Assembly: GCF_030227225.1 (NCBI RefSeq)
Contig: NZ_JASPHQ010000001.1
Coordinates: 185,712 to 249,711, forward strand
Source of the DNA: Corynebacterium rhinophilum
GTDB lineage: Bacteria > Actinomycetota > Actinomycetes > Mycobacteriales > Mycobacteriaceae
DNA: 64,000 bases
Reading direction: 5' to 3'
The notes under the pieces were generated by a model, which did no database searches, was not told the origin of the DNA, and worked only from the letters and a program-made list of their open reading frames with translations. Of the stretch, positions 1-10,298 are shown piece after piece. The stretch's first letter is position 1. Each line of letters begins with the position of its first letter. The translations under genes were made by a program, and so were the position numbers.

Positions 1-1
1 G

Positions 2-409
2 GATTTGAAGAATAATAAGGCCAACGAGAAGAAGGCCGGCCACCTGCCAGAAGAGCGCGCCTTTATGGACCATATCTTCGGCAGCTTTCCGGATGAGGCG
101 CCGCAGGAGAAAAAGAACCTGGGCGAGTGGCTCGGCGTCGTGGACTACGCGGGCACCACCCCGTGGGAGCCGGCCACCGCGCCGCAGTGGTTCGACGTGG
201 CGCGCCGGCTCCACCCAGAGGCCGACGGCCCCTATACCTGGTGGACCTATCGCGGCCAAGCCTTCAATAACGATGCAGGCTGGCGCATCGACTACCAAGC
301 CGCAACTCAGCCGCTGCTCGATCGCGCGCAGCGCACCTGGGTGGATAAGGCCCCGACCGTAGAGCAGCGCTGGTCCGATCACTCGCCACTGCTGGTGGAA
401 TACGTCTGA
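2..409 (+). CDS. xth: exodeoxyribonuclease III, C-terminal part (cut by window edge)
   Basis: The reading frame is open from the first codon of the window and has no convincing start, so this is the 3' part of a gene that begins to the left. About 135 residues are visible. The end of the family is recognisable: a WTYRGQAFNNDAGWRIDY segment and a final DHSPLLVEYV, where the His of the DHSP motif is the catalytic histidine of the ExoIII/AP-endonuclease (EEP) fold. Family role: Mg2+-dependent 3'-5' exonuclease and apurinic-site endonuclease in base excision repair. The stop codon overlaps the ATG of the next gene by one base (TGATG), so the two are probably translationally coupled. Confidence 0.85.
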   Translation, partial: DLKNNKANEKKAGHLPEERAFMDHIFGSFPDEAPQEKKNLGEWLGVVDYAGTTPWEPATAPQWFDVARRLHPEADGPYTWWTYRGQAFNNDAGWRIDYQAATQPLLDRAQRTWVDKAPTVEQRWSDHSPLLVEYV

Positions 410-1356
410 TGTCGCCGCTATTTAGCGTCCTGTACGTCATCGGCATTACCGCCGAGTCCATGACGGCTGCGCTATCGGCCGGCCGGCAAAAACTCGACCT
501 TTTCGGCGTGACGATGATCGCCGCCATTACCGCACTAGGCGGTGGCACCGTCCGCGATATCGTGCTGGCGGATCCGCCTCTGACCTGGGTAGAACACCCC
601 ATCTATCTGGTCATCGTCATCGCTGCCGCCATCGTCACGGTGGGCATGTCCTTCCTCATGCACTATTTCCGCCACCTCTTCCTCATTCTCGATGCCTTGG
701 GGCTGGCGGTCTTTTCCGTGCTGGGCACCCAGATTGCCGCGCACTTGGGCTATGGCTTCATCATCGCCTCTGTATCAGCGGTTATCTCCGGCGTCTTCGG
801 CGGCGTGCTGCGCGATCTGCTCTCAGACCGCATTCCGCTGGTATTCTCCGGAGAGTTTTATGCGGCCATCTCGATTCTGGCGGCCGGGTTGTACATGATC
901 CTCCTGCGCGCCGGGCTATCCGAGGAACCCACGGCGATCATCACCGCCCTAGTCTGCTTTAGCGCGCGCCTTGCGGCTATCTACTTTAAGAAGGGCCTGC
1001 CCGTCTTCGAGTACCGCGACGGCGAGCAACAGATGGATCCGCGCCTGCGGCTATCGGCGCGCATCGTACGCGATGGTGCCCGCCGGGCCAAGCGGAAGGC
1101 GGGCGCGGCCACCCGCTACGCCAGCCCGATTACCCGGCCGCTGGGCCGCAGCAGGCGCACCGCAAGCGATTTTGCCTCGCCGCTCAGCCTCGAGGATCTA
1201 AATAGCAACCGGATCGCGCGGCCGCCTGCCCACCCATCCATTACCCGCCCCAGCGGCAAGCACTCGCCGGGAGCGAGGGGAGTGGATGTACAGCAGCAAT
1301 GGACCTTCAACAAGGAGGATGTGGGCAGGCAAAGGACCCCCAAGCACAAGCAGTAG
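409..1356 (+). CDS. TRIC/UPF0126 family membrane channel protein
   Basis: 315-residue integral membrane protein. The first about 200 residues hold two repeats of the UPF0126 (bacterial TRIC, trimeric intracellular cation channel) domain, each with the Gly-rich Arg-Asp signature: GGGTVRD near residue 44 and FGGVLRD near 130. Between and around them are about seven hydrophobic helices. The last about 100 residues are hydrophilic, basic and Ser/Arg/Pro-rich, longer than usual for the family and probably a disordered cytoplasmic tail. Prokaryotic TRIC homologues conduct monovalent cations; the substrate here is not established. The start overlaps the upstream exonuclease stop by one base. Confidence 0.82.
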   Translation: MSPLFSVLYVIGITAESMTAALSAGRQKLDLFGVTMIAAITALGGGTVRDIVLADPPLTWVEHPIYLVIVIAAAIVTVGMSFLMHYFRHLFLILDALGLAVFSVLGTQIAAHLGYGFIIASVSAVISGVFGGVLRDLLSDRIPLVFSGEFYAAISILAAGLYMILLRAGLSEEPTAIITALVCFSARLAAIYFKKGLPVFEYRDGEQQMDPRLRLSARIVRDGARRAKRKAGAATRYASPITRPLGRSRRTASDFASPLSLEDLNSNRIARPPAHPSITRPSGKHSPGARGVDVQQQWTFNKEDVGRQRTPKHKQ

Positions 1357-1406
1357 TGCTAGTATTAACACGTTAAAAATTTCGAAATCTGCAACGGAGA
1401 AAGTTC

Positions 1407-1598
1407 ATGGCTCGCGCAATTATTCCTTTTGTCCTTGGCGCCGTAATCCTCGCCCTGAGCATCTGGTGGTGGACTGCTGTCGGACCGTCCTTCGCCTTCC
1501 TCGGCCCCATCGTCCTCATGGGCGTCGGCGGTGCCTTTATGGTGGCCGGCTTCGCCATCTTCATGGATATCGTCAGCTCTACCTCCCGCAAGGTCTAA
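1407..1598 (+). CDS. small two-helix membrane protein
   Basis: 63 residues with two hydrophobic segments (about residues 3-22 and 27-50) joined by a short Gly/Pro turn, then a short Ser/Thr/basic tail. An AACGGAGAAAG stretch just upstream can serve as a ribosome-binding site for the ATG at 1407. It lies 15 bases before the DinB-like gene on the same strand and may be cotranscribed with it. No enzymatic motif is visible and I do not recognise a named family. Function unknown. Confidence 0.65.
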   Translation: MARAIIPFVLGAVILALSIWWWTAVGPSFAFLGPIVLMGVGGAFMVAGFAIFMDIVSSTSRKV

Positions 1599-1613
1599 GG
1601 GGCCGGTCCAAGG

Positions 1614-3136
<1,523 letters not shown>

Positions 3137-3139
3137 TAG

Positions 3140-3180
3140 ATACCCCTTAACCCACCCCACCAAGGGACAAGTGGGTGTTT
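3140..3180 (+). terminator. weak hairpin after trpS
   Basis: An imperfect inverted repeat of about seven bases (ACCCAC / GTGGGT) separated by an A/C-rich loop and followed by a short T-containing tract lies just downstream of the trpS stop. It could end trpS transcription, but the stem is short and the assignment is tentative. Confidence 0.35.
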
Positions 3181-3230
3181 GCCAGCTACGCTATACGGGA
3201 TAAACGCTGTGCGAACAAGAAGGGAAGCAC

Positions 3231-4310
3231 GTGTCCACCACCACGCAATCCTCCTCTAAGAAGACGGACCACTACGGCATCGAGCGCGCGAACGCCGATG
3301 ACCCGGGAGCGATAGATAAAGTCCGGCGCAAGTCGCCCTTTGTTGACCATCTCATGCGCATGCAGGAGCGCTATGCCGCAGAGGGTGGCAACCAGTTTTC
3401 TGCTGGCATTACCTATTACTCGGTGCTGTCCATCTTCCCGTTGGCGATGCTGCTGGTGGCCACCATCGCCGCTGTCCTTGCTAACCGCGAAGACCTGCTC
3501 AATGATCTCCAGTCCTATATCACGGACTCCATTGACGGGAATCTCAGCGAATCGGTCAATGAGATCTTGGATACGGCCATCGACCAGCGCGGTGCCATGT
3601 TCGGTATTGGTGGTTTGACCACCCTGTGGTCCGGACTGGGGTGGATGAACCACCTGCGCATCGGCATTTCTGCCATGTGGGGCATCGATGCCAACGACGG
3701 CGGCTCCTTCCTGAAGAAGAAGTTCTCGGATCTTCTGGGCCTTATCGGCCTGATCGTCGCCTTCGTCGTGGCCTTCAGCGTGACCGCGGCGGGTTCCTCT
3801 GGGCTTACGCAGAAGGTATTTGACCTCTTAGGCATCGATTCCTTCCCTGGCATGGGCTACGTGTTCTTCTTTAGTGGCCTGCTGCTGGGGCTTATCGCCA
3901 ACTTCATCGTCATGTGGTGGCTGATTATGATCCTGCCGCGCACGAAGGTGCCTAAGAAGTCCGGCTTTATCGGCGCCGCCATTGGTGCGGTGGCATTCGA
4001 GGCCATTAAGCAGCTGTCCACGGTGATTATGTCCTCTGCCACCGGCAGCCCTGCCGGCGCGGTTTTTGGCCCGGTCATCGTCCTGATGATTGTCATGTAC
4101 CTGGTGTGGCGCGTGGTGCTGTATATCTCCGCATGGACCGCGACGACCGCAGAATCCCTGAAGTACGCGCACCCGCCGGTTCCAGAACCCGCCGTTATTC
4201 GCGTGCGCAATGAGGTGCGCGAGGGCGCACCAGCAGGTGCGGTCTTCGGCGTGGGCGCGGCGCTGGGCGCTGCGGCCGTGGGTGTGGCGAAGCTTTTCCG
4301 CCGGAAATAA
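3231..4310 (+). CDS. YihY/BrkB family inner membrane protein
   Basis: 359 residues. The central about 280 residues match the YihY/BrkB (formerly ribonuclease BN) membrane family, with six hydrophobic helices and the characteristic NQFSAGITYYSVLSIFP segment near residue 55. The N-terminus is hydrophilic and the C-terminus carries a short basic tail (FRRK). A GAAGGGAAG Shine-Dalgarno precedes the GTG start at 3231. Although once annotated as an RNase, the family has no nuclease activity; its function is not firmly known. Located directly after trpS, as in other corynebacteria to my recollection. Confidence 0.85.
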   Translation: MSTTTQSSSKKTDHYGIERANADDPGAIDKVRRKSPFVDHLMRMQERYAAEGGNQFSAGITYYSVLSIFPLAMLLVATIAAVLANREDLLNDLQSYITDSIDGNLSESVNEILDTAIDQRGAMFGIGGLTTLWSGLGWMNHLRIGISAMWGIDANDGGSFLKKKFSDLLGLIGLIVAFVVAFSVTAAGSSGLTQKVFDLLGIDSFPGMGYVFFFSGLLLGLIANFIVMWWLIMILPRTKVPKKSGFIGAAIGAVAFEAIKQLSTVIMSSATGSPAGAVFGPVIVLMIVMYLVWRVVLYISAWTATTAESLKYAHPPVPEPAVIRVRNEVREGAPAGAVFGVGAALGAAAVGVAKLFRRK

Positions 4311-4311
4311 A

Positions 4312-4334
4312 AATCCTCCCTACGGGTGAGGATT
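4312..4334 (+). terminator. short hairpin after YihY gene
   Basis: Perfect 7-bp inverted repeat AATCCTC / GAGGATT with a 9-base loop, starting two bases after the YihY-gene stop codon. There is no good T-run, so termination efficiency is uncertain. Confidence 0.4.
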
Positions 4335-4365
4335 GCCGCGCTCTTTACCTTTAAGATAGGACACT

Positions 4366-5331
4366 ATGAACGCCGATGATATTGCCCCAGACTTCTACGA
4401 AAAGTGGGACCTCGACCGCAGTGGTGGCGAGGATGAGCTTTCCGTTTTATTGGAAGCAAAAGATATCAAGCTCGGGCAGCAAGGATATAACTCCGATGAG
4501 CCGCGGCGCGTACAGCTACGCATAGCGGCCAGCATCTTGGGCTCGGCGAAAAAGAGGGCCGAATATGATGAAGCATTGCGCACCGGCCTTCGCCCGACGT
4601 GGGGCGATCTCGGCACGCTGAGTTCGGTGGGGCAGTGGTCTCCGGCACCGCGCTCGCAGAAAAGCTTCCACGATCAACCGCAGGGTGGTCCGGAGCAGGC
4701 GCCGGGTTTTGCCCAGCCCAGCCCATATAGCTCCCCGTACGCGCAAAACCCATTTGGTCAGCACGCATCATCGCAGCAGCAGCAGATGTCGCCGTCGTTC
4801 GCTGCCCCGCCGGTGCCCTTCCAACAACAGGCACAGGAACGGCCTTCGCAAAGCACGCGCATTGGCATGGGCATCTTGGATTTCTTCTTGGCCGGTAGCA
4901 TCAGCAGTGCGTTTGGCGCGGGTGTTGACGAGCTCGTGGATGTAGACGCCCTGTCCTTTGTCGTTTTCTGCATCGTCATGGTGGTCTACGTTCTGGGCAG
5001 CGAAGTTTGGTTGGGAGCTAGCCCGGCAAAGATTCTTGCCGGCTATACCGTGCGGGATGTGGATACGAAGGAAAAGCTCAGCCTCAGCCAGTCCGCCAAG
5101 CGCCAGTGGTGGCGCCTAATTAACCTGATTCCTGGTATCGGGCAATTGGTGGGCTTGGTGGGCGCGGTGGTGCACGCGACCACCATTAATGAGGAAAAAC
5201 AACCTGCGCGGCTCGCACGACGATCTCGCAAACGCAGAAGTGGTAAAGAGGAAACCGCGCAAGTAGAACGCGGGCATGGCGCAACTTCGGGCAGATACCT
5301 ACGATGGTGCGCATGCACGATGCACCATTAA
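4366..5331 (+). CDS. RDD-domain membrane protein with Gln/Pro-rich N-terminus
   Basis: 321 residues. The first about 90 residues are charged, with a helical region ending in a KKRAEYDEAL segment reminiscent of the end of a J-like domain. Residues about 95-165 are Pro/Gln/Ser-rich and low complexity. About 165-275 form the RDD domain with hydrophobic helices and the family's GxxPAKxxxGYxVRD core (here GASPAKILAGYTVRD). The tail is very basic. A TAAGAT -10-like box eight bases before the ATG suggests a leaderless message. The 3' end overlaps the next gene by 28 bases. RDD proteins are implicated in ion or solute transport, but no role can be assigned here. Confidence 0.72.
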   Translation: MNADDIAPDFYEKWDLDRSGGEDELSVLLEAKDIKLGQQGYNSDEPRRVQLRIAASILGSAKKRAEYDEALRTGLRPTWGDLGTLSSVGQWSPAPRSQKSFHDQPQGGPEQAPGFAQPSPYSSPYAQNPFGQHASSQQQQMSPSFAAPPVPFQQQAQERPSQSTRIGMGILDFFLAGSISSAFGAGVDELVDVDALSFVVFCIVMVVYVLGSEVWLGASPAKILAGYTVRDVDTKEKLSLSQSAKRQWWRLINLIPGIGQLVGLVGAVVHATTINEEKQPARLARRSRKRRSGKEETAQVERGHGATSGRYLRWCACTMHH

Positions 5332-6224
5332 TTAGCCCCGAAAATAAGGATTCCGCCGAGAGCGTGGTGGAACAACTTCCTAAGGTATCCCTGTGGGAGC
5401 CGGTCCGCTCGCAGGCCAGCACCGCAGAAGAATTGAACGCGGATATTCGCGAGCAGTGTGCCCAGCTTGCCGATGACCACGTGGTCTACGCCGAGCTGCA
5501 GCTCAACCCCGCGGCTTATTCTTTCGATACGTCAGCGGTCGTACGCGAGGTGGCCGCAGAACGCTTCGGCGACCTTGAGGTTCGGTTTGTCCTCGAGGCA
5601 GCAGAGCCGGCGGCTAATGCCGAGGACACTGCGGGCGTTGCGGGCTACACCCTGCCGGAAGGTAGCGCTGCCGCAGCGGCGGAATTCCGCGCGAAGTACC
5701 TGCCTACCCAGACCGCGGTGGGCGAGGATTTCGCCGATACCGAAAGCGCGGCGCAGGCCGGCGTCAACCGCTTGCTGCGCCCGGTGAATATGATCGATGA
5801 TTTCACCGCCGATGTCGATGGAATCCGCCCGGGCAAGGCCTCCGGATGGATCCGCGACCGACACATTCCATTGGTATTTTCGCCCGTGGACGACGTTGAG
5901 GAACTGACGGATCATCCGCTGCCGCTGTTGCAGCAGCTTGGCTTTACCTGTTCCGTTTCTTCCGGCGATTCCACGCTGAGCAGCCAATTTCTCGCCTTGA
6001 GTGAGACCTTTGGATACGGCTTGGAGGAGTTTTTCGATCTCACCGTAAAGGCGATTGAAAATATTTTCGACACCGAAGAGACAAGGCAGCGTATCCTTGA
6101 GACCGTTGTCCTTCCGGCCTACGAGGACCTCTCCGATCCGGAACTTGCCGGCCCCGATACTGAGGAGTCGCTCCAAGATTCCGGGTTCTCAATGAACCTG
6201 AATGACAACGCTTCCGAAGAGTAA
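5304..6224 (+). CDS. adenosine-deaminase-like protein lacking the catalytic metal site
   Basis: 306 residues, shorter than the about 340 of adenosine deaminases. It starts with the family's LPKV motif, but the HxH zinc ligands that normally follow (LPKVELHxHL) are replaced (LPKVSLWEPV). The C-terminal segment IPLVFSPVDDVEEL...HPLPLLQQLGF aligns with the ADA region before the metal-binding Asp pair, yet the usual NTDDP is SSGDS. The fold is therefore related but the catalytic residues are absent. It probably does not deaminate adenosine and may be a regulatory or binding protein. Start could be 5304 or 5313; both overlap the RDD gene. Confidence 0.65.
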   Translation: MVRMHDAPLISPENKDSAESVVEQLPKVSLWEPVRSQASTAEELNADIREQCAQLADDHVVYAELQLNPAAYSFDTSAVVREVAAERFGDLEVRFVLEAAEPAANAEDTAGVAGYTLPEGSAAAAAEFRAKYLPTQTAVGEDFADTESAAQAGVNRLLRPVNMIDDFTADVDGIRPGKASGWIRDRHIPLVFSPVDDVEELTDHPLPLLQQLGFTCSVSSGDSTLSSQFLALSETFGYGLEEFFDLTVKAIENIFDTEETRQRILETVVLPAYEDLSDPELAGPDTEESLQDSGFSMNLNDNASEE

Positions 6225-6255
6225 TAGATACTTAATCTACATAAAGGAGGAAGAC

Positions 6256-6933
6256 ATGCCTTCCGCACTATTCGTTGTTACCGCCGCTGATAAGTGGACG
6301 CTGGCTGATGGCAGCGCCCGTCCTACCGGTTACTGGGCCGAGGAGCTCATCGCTCCGCACCGCGTGTTTAAGAACGCTGGTTGGGATATCGACTTTGCTA
6401 CGCCGAACGCAAAGGCACCCGTGGTAGACGAGTATAGCCTCGAGGTATTGTCTGAGGGCGACCGCGCCGAGCAGGAGAACTACCTCGCAGAAATCGGTCC
6501 AGATCTGGAAGACCCACTGAACCTGGCCGATGTTAAGGAAGCCGATTACGACCTTGTCTTTTACCCCGGCGGCCACGGCCCGATGGAGGACTTAGCTTAT
6601 GACCAGGACTCCGCCAAGCTGCTGCAGGCGCGCATCGACTCCGGCCGCGCGCTATCCCTGGTCTGTCACGCACCGGCTGCATTGCTCGCGCTGGACAATG
6701 ACAACTGGCCGCTTAAGGGCTACACCATGACCGGCTTTACCAACGCCGAAGAGGGCGAGGAGACCATCGCCGCCGCCAAGTGGGTTGTTGAGACCCGCCT
6801 GCGCGAGCTCGGCGCTGATTTCAAGCAGACCGACCCGATGCAGCCTTATGTTGAGGTTGACCGCAACCTGTACACCGGTCAGAACCCGGCATCGTCTGAG
6901 CCTTTGGCACAGCGCATCCTGCGCGACTTTTAA
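6256..6933 (+). CDS. DJ-1/PfpI family (class I glutamine amidotransferase-like) protein
   Basis: 225 residues from the ATG at 6256, which follows a strong AAAGGAGG site. The nucleophile-elbow cysteine sits in VCHAPAALL (Cys137, His138), preceded by the FYPGGHGPMEDL acid/oxyanion region. This arrangement matches the Hsp31/HchA-like branch of the DJ-1 superfamily, members of which act as glyoxalase III/deglycase or chaperones. The AEELIAPHRVF segment near the N-terminus is typical of that branch. The stop overlaps the start of the following hydrolase gene by one base, indicating an operon. Exact substrate unknown; methylglyoxal detoxification is the likeliest role by family. Confidence 0.85.
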   Translation: MPSALFVVTAADKWTLADGSARPTGYWAEELIAPHRVFKNAGWDIDFATPNAKAPVVDEYSLEVLSEGDRAEQENYLAEIGPDLEDPLNLADVKEADYDLVFYPGGHGPMEDLAYDQDSAKLLQARIDSGRALSLVCHAPAALLALDNDNWPLKGYTMTGFTNAEEGEETIAAAKWVVETRLRELGADFKQTDPMQPYVEVDRNLYTGQNPASSEPLAQRILRDF

Positions 6934-7937
6934 TGCGGGCGCTGAAAGCTCTCGCTGCAGGCAGCGCGGTAGTAGGGGCGTCGGCGTATATAAAGAGTCG
7001 TCGTCCTTATCTGCGCAGCGTTGCACCTGAGCTTCGCAGCCCATTACTGTACCTGCCGCTGCACCTGCTCTCGGGTGATCGATTCGCTCGAACGAGCAGG
7101 CTATTTGCCAATATGGACGTGGCACGTCCGAAGTGGCGCCCGGTGGACATCGAAGAGCTATCTTGTTCTTTTGAAGACCAAGCATTCCGTGCCCGCGTTA
7201 TTACTCCACGCGGAGATGGAACGCCAGCCGAGCCACGTCCCGTGGTGATGTGGATTCACGGCGGAGGTCACCTGCTCGGTGGCCCGGCGATGCATGATCC
7301 CCAAACTTCGCTCATCGCATCGGAGTTGGGGGCCATTGTCATTGCACCGCGCTATCACAAATCCACGCAGGAACCTTTTCCTGCGGATCTGGAAGAGTGT
7401 TATGCCGCTTTGCGCTGGATGCAGGAAAACGGTGAGCTTTTAGGCGCGGATACTTCGCGCATTGCGGTCGCTGGCGATAGCGCCGGCGGCGGCTTGGCCG
7501 CAGGCCTTGCCCAGCGCACGGTGGATGAAGACCGTCCCATTCGAGCGCTTGGACTGGTCTATCCAATGCTTGATCACCGCACCATTGCTAAAGAGGGTGC
7601 GGTGGGGCAGTTTATTTGTCCGCCGAACTTAAATCGCGGCGCCTGGGATATGTACTTAGGAAAGGACCATTTAGAAACCCCGCTGCCACCGTATGCATCG
7701 CCGGCGACGCGTTCGGATCACTCGGGGATGCCGCCCACGTGGATCGGCGTGGGAGACATCGATCTTTTTCATGATGAATCCGTGGCCTTTGCTACCGCAC
7801 TGCAGGACGCCGGAGTCGAGACCACACTTGATGTGTATGCAGGTGCCTATCACGGCTTCGATCAGGTACGCCCGCGCGCGCCCCAATCGCGCAGAATGCT
7901 GGGAGATCTTATCGAGCACCTCGGCTCCCACCTCTAG
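6933..7937 (+). CDS. alpha/beta hydrolase (HSL-type esterase)
   Basis: 334 residues. Hormone-sensitive-lipase-like esterase: oxyanion motif HGGGH at about residues 109-113, nucleophile elbow GDSAGGG with Ser183, then the acid in GVGDIDLFHDES and the catalytic His in AYHGFDQ near the C-terminus. A short N-terminal Ala/Gly hydrophobic stretch (ALAAGSAVVGASAY) may be a membrane anchor. It overlaps the DJ-1 gene by one base (TAATG) and is followed by a strong hairpin. Family role: hydrolysis of short-chain esters; natural substrate not determinable. Confidence 0.87.
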   Translation: MRALKALAAGSAVVGASAYIKSRRPYLRSVAPELRSPLLYLPLHLLSGDRFARTSRLFANMDVARPKWRPVDIEELSCSFEDQAFRARVITPRGDGTPAEPRPVVMWIHGGGHLLGGPAMHDPQTSLIASELGAIVIAPRYHKSTQEPFPADLEECYAALRWMQENGELLGADTSRIAVAGDSAGGGLAAGLAQRTVDEDRPIRALGLVYPMLDHRTIAKEGAVGQFICPPNLNRGAWDMYLGKDHLETPLPPYASPATRSDHSGMPPTWIGVGDIDLFHDESVAFATALQDAGVETTLDVYAGAYHGFDQVRPRAPQSRRMLGDLIEHLGSHL

Positions 7938-7978
7938 CCGCACTTGATGCGGAATGAGGTGTAGGTGAAAATGCAGCA

Positions 7979-8027
7979 ACCGCCCCAGTCCACGCTCCAC
8001 TGTGAGGAGTGGTTGGACTGGGGCGGT
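7979..8027. terminator. bidirectional terminator between convergent genes
   Basis: A perfect 14-bp inverted repeat (ACCGCCCCAGTCCA and its complement) encloses a 21-base region that itself contains a CCACT/AGTGG pair. The + strand side continues into TCTTCTGTT. It lies between the + strand esterase and the - strand gene that ends at 8097, so it can terminate both. Confidence 0.8.
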
Positions 8028-8096
8028 CTTCTGTTAGTAACGGCTCCCGGCAGCTGACGTAGCTAGAGCCGGTAGACCGCAGGGCAGAGTAAAAAC

Positions 8097-9335
8097 TTAA
8101 AAGCGGGAGAAGCGCTTAATCAGCATGTTCTCAAGACCCTTCCAGGACTCGGCATGCTCGTTATAGGGCTTCGACGGCACGTAGCCTGCGTGCTCGGTGG
8201 AACCGAGCATGTAGCCGAGGTAGTCCTGCAAGCGTGGGTTCGCCAGCATATAGGAGTTAATGGAATCGTCCCCGGCCCAGTCCGCGGCATCGGCGCAGAC
8301 CTCGTAGCAGCGGGCTAGTTGGTCGGAGTCGACCGCTTCCGGTCCCTTTTCAATATCGCGCACGATGCCATTAAAGGAATACTGGTTATCCGGGTGGACC
8401 TGGACCTCGAGTTCACCGGCATTGGCGGCGGTGACAACGTCCTGCCAGGTGGATACGCGCGCCAAGTCGTGGTCATCATTATCGATGAGCCACCGCACCA
8501 GCGTCTTGGAGGAATCGAAGGTAAAGATTTCGCCCCATTTGCCTAAGAAGATGGGCTTGCCGTCCAAGTAGGTGCGCAGCGTGTAGACGGACTTGGACTG
8601 TGCGGTGATTTTAATCGGGTCGATTCCGGCGGCGGCCCAAGGGGACTCGTCATAAGGGTCGGCGGCTTCCGCCGCGGCCTTACGCTTTTCTTCAGCTTCC
8701 TTGGCGGCAGCGTCGGCGGCGTCCGCGGCCTCGGAGATGCGGGTTTCGGCCTCGGAGATAGCGGAGGCATCGAATTCATCGCTAGGAACGACGCGGACGC
8801 TTTTATCCAAATCCGCGATAACCTTCTTCCAATTGGTCAAGATGATCCGTCCGACGCCGGTCCACTCATTCAGCCCCTGCTCACCGGAGTAGTGATCGGC
8901 GCCGCGGGAGACGTTGCGCAGGATGGAGTGGGTGGCGAAGAAGATGGTGGTTTGTTCGGCAGCGGCGACATCGGCAAGCGCAGATGCCACCTCGAGGTTG
9001 CGCGCCACGGTTGCGACATTGGCGTGGCCGGGGCGGCCAGCGAGGGCTTCCGGCATGCCAATGAGATCGTATTCATCGCGCTTGGCTGGGGTAACGCGGT
9101 GCGCTGGGCGGGCGGCAAATTGTTCCCACTGCGGGTGATCTAGCAGGTCATGCTTGGCATTGGACTCCAGGTAGCACAGCAGCTCAGCGGGGGAGTCAAA
9201 GACCAAGACGGAGTCATCGTCGCCCAAAAAGGCTTGCCATTCGGAGCCGCCTTCGCGCCACTTGGGCGCCCAGAGGGTATAAAAATCGCCCTCAGTCAGG
9301 GAGAGCTTAATAGGCACAATCGCACGGGTACTCAT
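8097..9335 (-). CDS. conserved actinobacterial protein of unknown function
   Basis: 412 residues, soluble. The N-terminal half (1-190) and C-terminal half (about 240-412) look like two alpha/beta regions, separated by an Ala/Glu/Lys-rich helical linker at about 195-235 that is probably a coiled coil. Both halves carry a similar phrase about a measured value against a coded fraction (VLVFDSPAELLCYL in the first, IFTFDSSKTLVRWL in the second), which suggests an internal duplication. No catalytic motif, signal peptide or membrane segment is visible. I recall such proteins being annotated loosely as primosomal or hypothetical in corynebacteria; I do not assign a function. Confidence 0.7.
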   Translation of the reverse strand: MSTRAIVPIKLSLTEGDFYTLWAPKWREGGSEWQAFLGDDDSVLVFDSPAELLCYLESNAKHDLLDHPQWEQFAARPAHRVTPAKRDEYDLIGMPEALAGRPGHANVATVARNLEVASALADVAAAEQTTIFFATHSILRNVSRGADHYSGEQGLNEWTGVGRIILTNWKKVIADLDKSVRVVPSDEFDASAISEAETRISEAADAADAAAKEAEEKRKAAAEAADPYDESPWAAAGIDPIKITAQSKSVYTLRTYLDGKPIFLGKWGEIFTFDSSKTLVRWLIDNDDHDLARVSTWQDVVTAANAGELEVQVHPDNQYSFNGIVRDIEKGPEAVDSDQLARCYEVCADAADWAGDDSINSYMLANPRLQDYLGYMLGSTEHAGYVPSKPYNEHAESWKGLENMLIKRFSRF

Positions 9336-9389
9336 GGCCTTTTAGCATACCCAACGCCCCTGCGGCCCTGCGGAATTGCCGGGCGCTTG

Positions 9390-10298
9390 TCAGGCAGTCG
9401 GCCGCCAAAAGCCCTTAAATTGCATGCCCATATTATTCGTCCGCAGCGGGTTAGTCTGCACGGGGTCGCCGGCCTCCACGATCTCGCCATTGCCGGAATA
9501 CATCGCCACATGGCCATCCCAAACCACCAGATCGCCGGGCTGGAGCTGATCGGCGCTGACCTGCTTGCCGATGGCCTGTTGGTCCGCCGTGCGCGGAATA
9601 TCCACCCCTGCCTGGGAATAGGCCCATTGTGTAAGCCCCGAGCAGTCAAAGCCGCCGTTGCCTGTTCCGCCCCAGGTATAAGGTTGGCCCAATTGGCTCT
9701 TGGCCGCGGCAACGGCCGCCCGGCCTGCGTCCGATCCAGCTTCGGTACTCGCCGGCGGGTTCGGTGTGGGAGCAGCGGCCAGTTCTGCTGGAGGGGCCAC
9801 GGCCGTGTGCGTCGCCGCGGCAGCCATGGCTTGCTGGGGCTGGCCCACGGCGGATTCCACCGGGCGCTGGGAGATAGGCAAAAGGGCCGCAGTGGCATTG
9901 GTGAGCTCGTCTTTTAGTCGGCTGACCCGGACCATCGCCAAGCCAATATGCTCATCTATCACGGCGCGAAGTGAGGCAAGTGCTGCGGCGCGAGAGGCGG
10001 GGTCGAGGGAGATAAGTCCCATCGCGATGGGCGCAGCGGCGCGGATGAGCTGCGTGCCGATGCCGAAGATATCGCCGGCGGCCGCTGCGATAAGGCTGCG
10101 CGCCTGGCCAAGTACGGCGGAGACGGTCTCGTTATCGCCGGTGAGGAGATCCGCGGCGGCGATAAGTTGGGAGGCGTCACCGTGCGCGATATCCGCAAGT
10201 GGCGGTACGGCGGAGATATCTGGGACGCGGGGAAGCTGGACATCGGGAAGCGGCGAGGGCTGCAGCGCGGCAATATTCTTAATGGCAGTAGCAAGCAC
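9390..10298 (-). CDS. NlpC/P60 (C40) peptidoglycan peptidase without Sec signal
   Basis: 302 residues. The C-terminal about 110 residues are an NlpC/P60 domain: GQPYTWGGTGNGGFDCSGL carries the catalytic Cys, GDLVVWDGHVAMY the His, and the following GEIVEA segment completes the active site. Family role: cleavage of D-Glu-meso-DAP peptide bonds in peptidoglycan. The first about 150 residues are helical and Ala-rich, then an Ala/Pro linker. There is no recognisable Sec or lipoprotein signal, although the enzyme must act outside the membrane. The GTG start directly follows the stop of the small upstream gene, so the pair is coupled; a type VII-like export route is an inference from this pairing. 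Confidence 0.85.
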   Translation of the reverse strand: MLATAIKNIAALQPSPLPDVQLPRVPDISAVPPLADIAHGDASQLIAAADLLTGDNETVSAVLGQARSLIAAAAGDIFGIGTQLIRAAAPIAMGLISLDPASRAAALASLRAVIDEHIGLAMVRVSRLKDELTNATAALLPISQRPVESAVGQPQQAMAAAATHTAVAPPAELAAAPTPNPPASTEAGSDAGRAAVAAAKSQLGQPYTWGGTGNGGFDCSGLTQWAYSQAGVDIPRTADQQAIGKQVSADQLQPGDLVVWDGHVAMYSGNGEIVEAGDPVQTNPLRTNNMGMQFKGFWRPTA

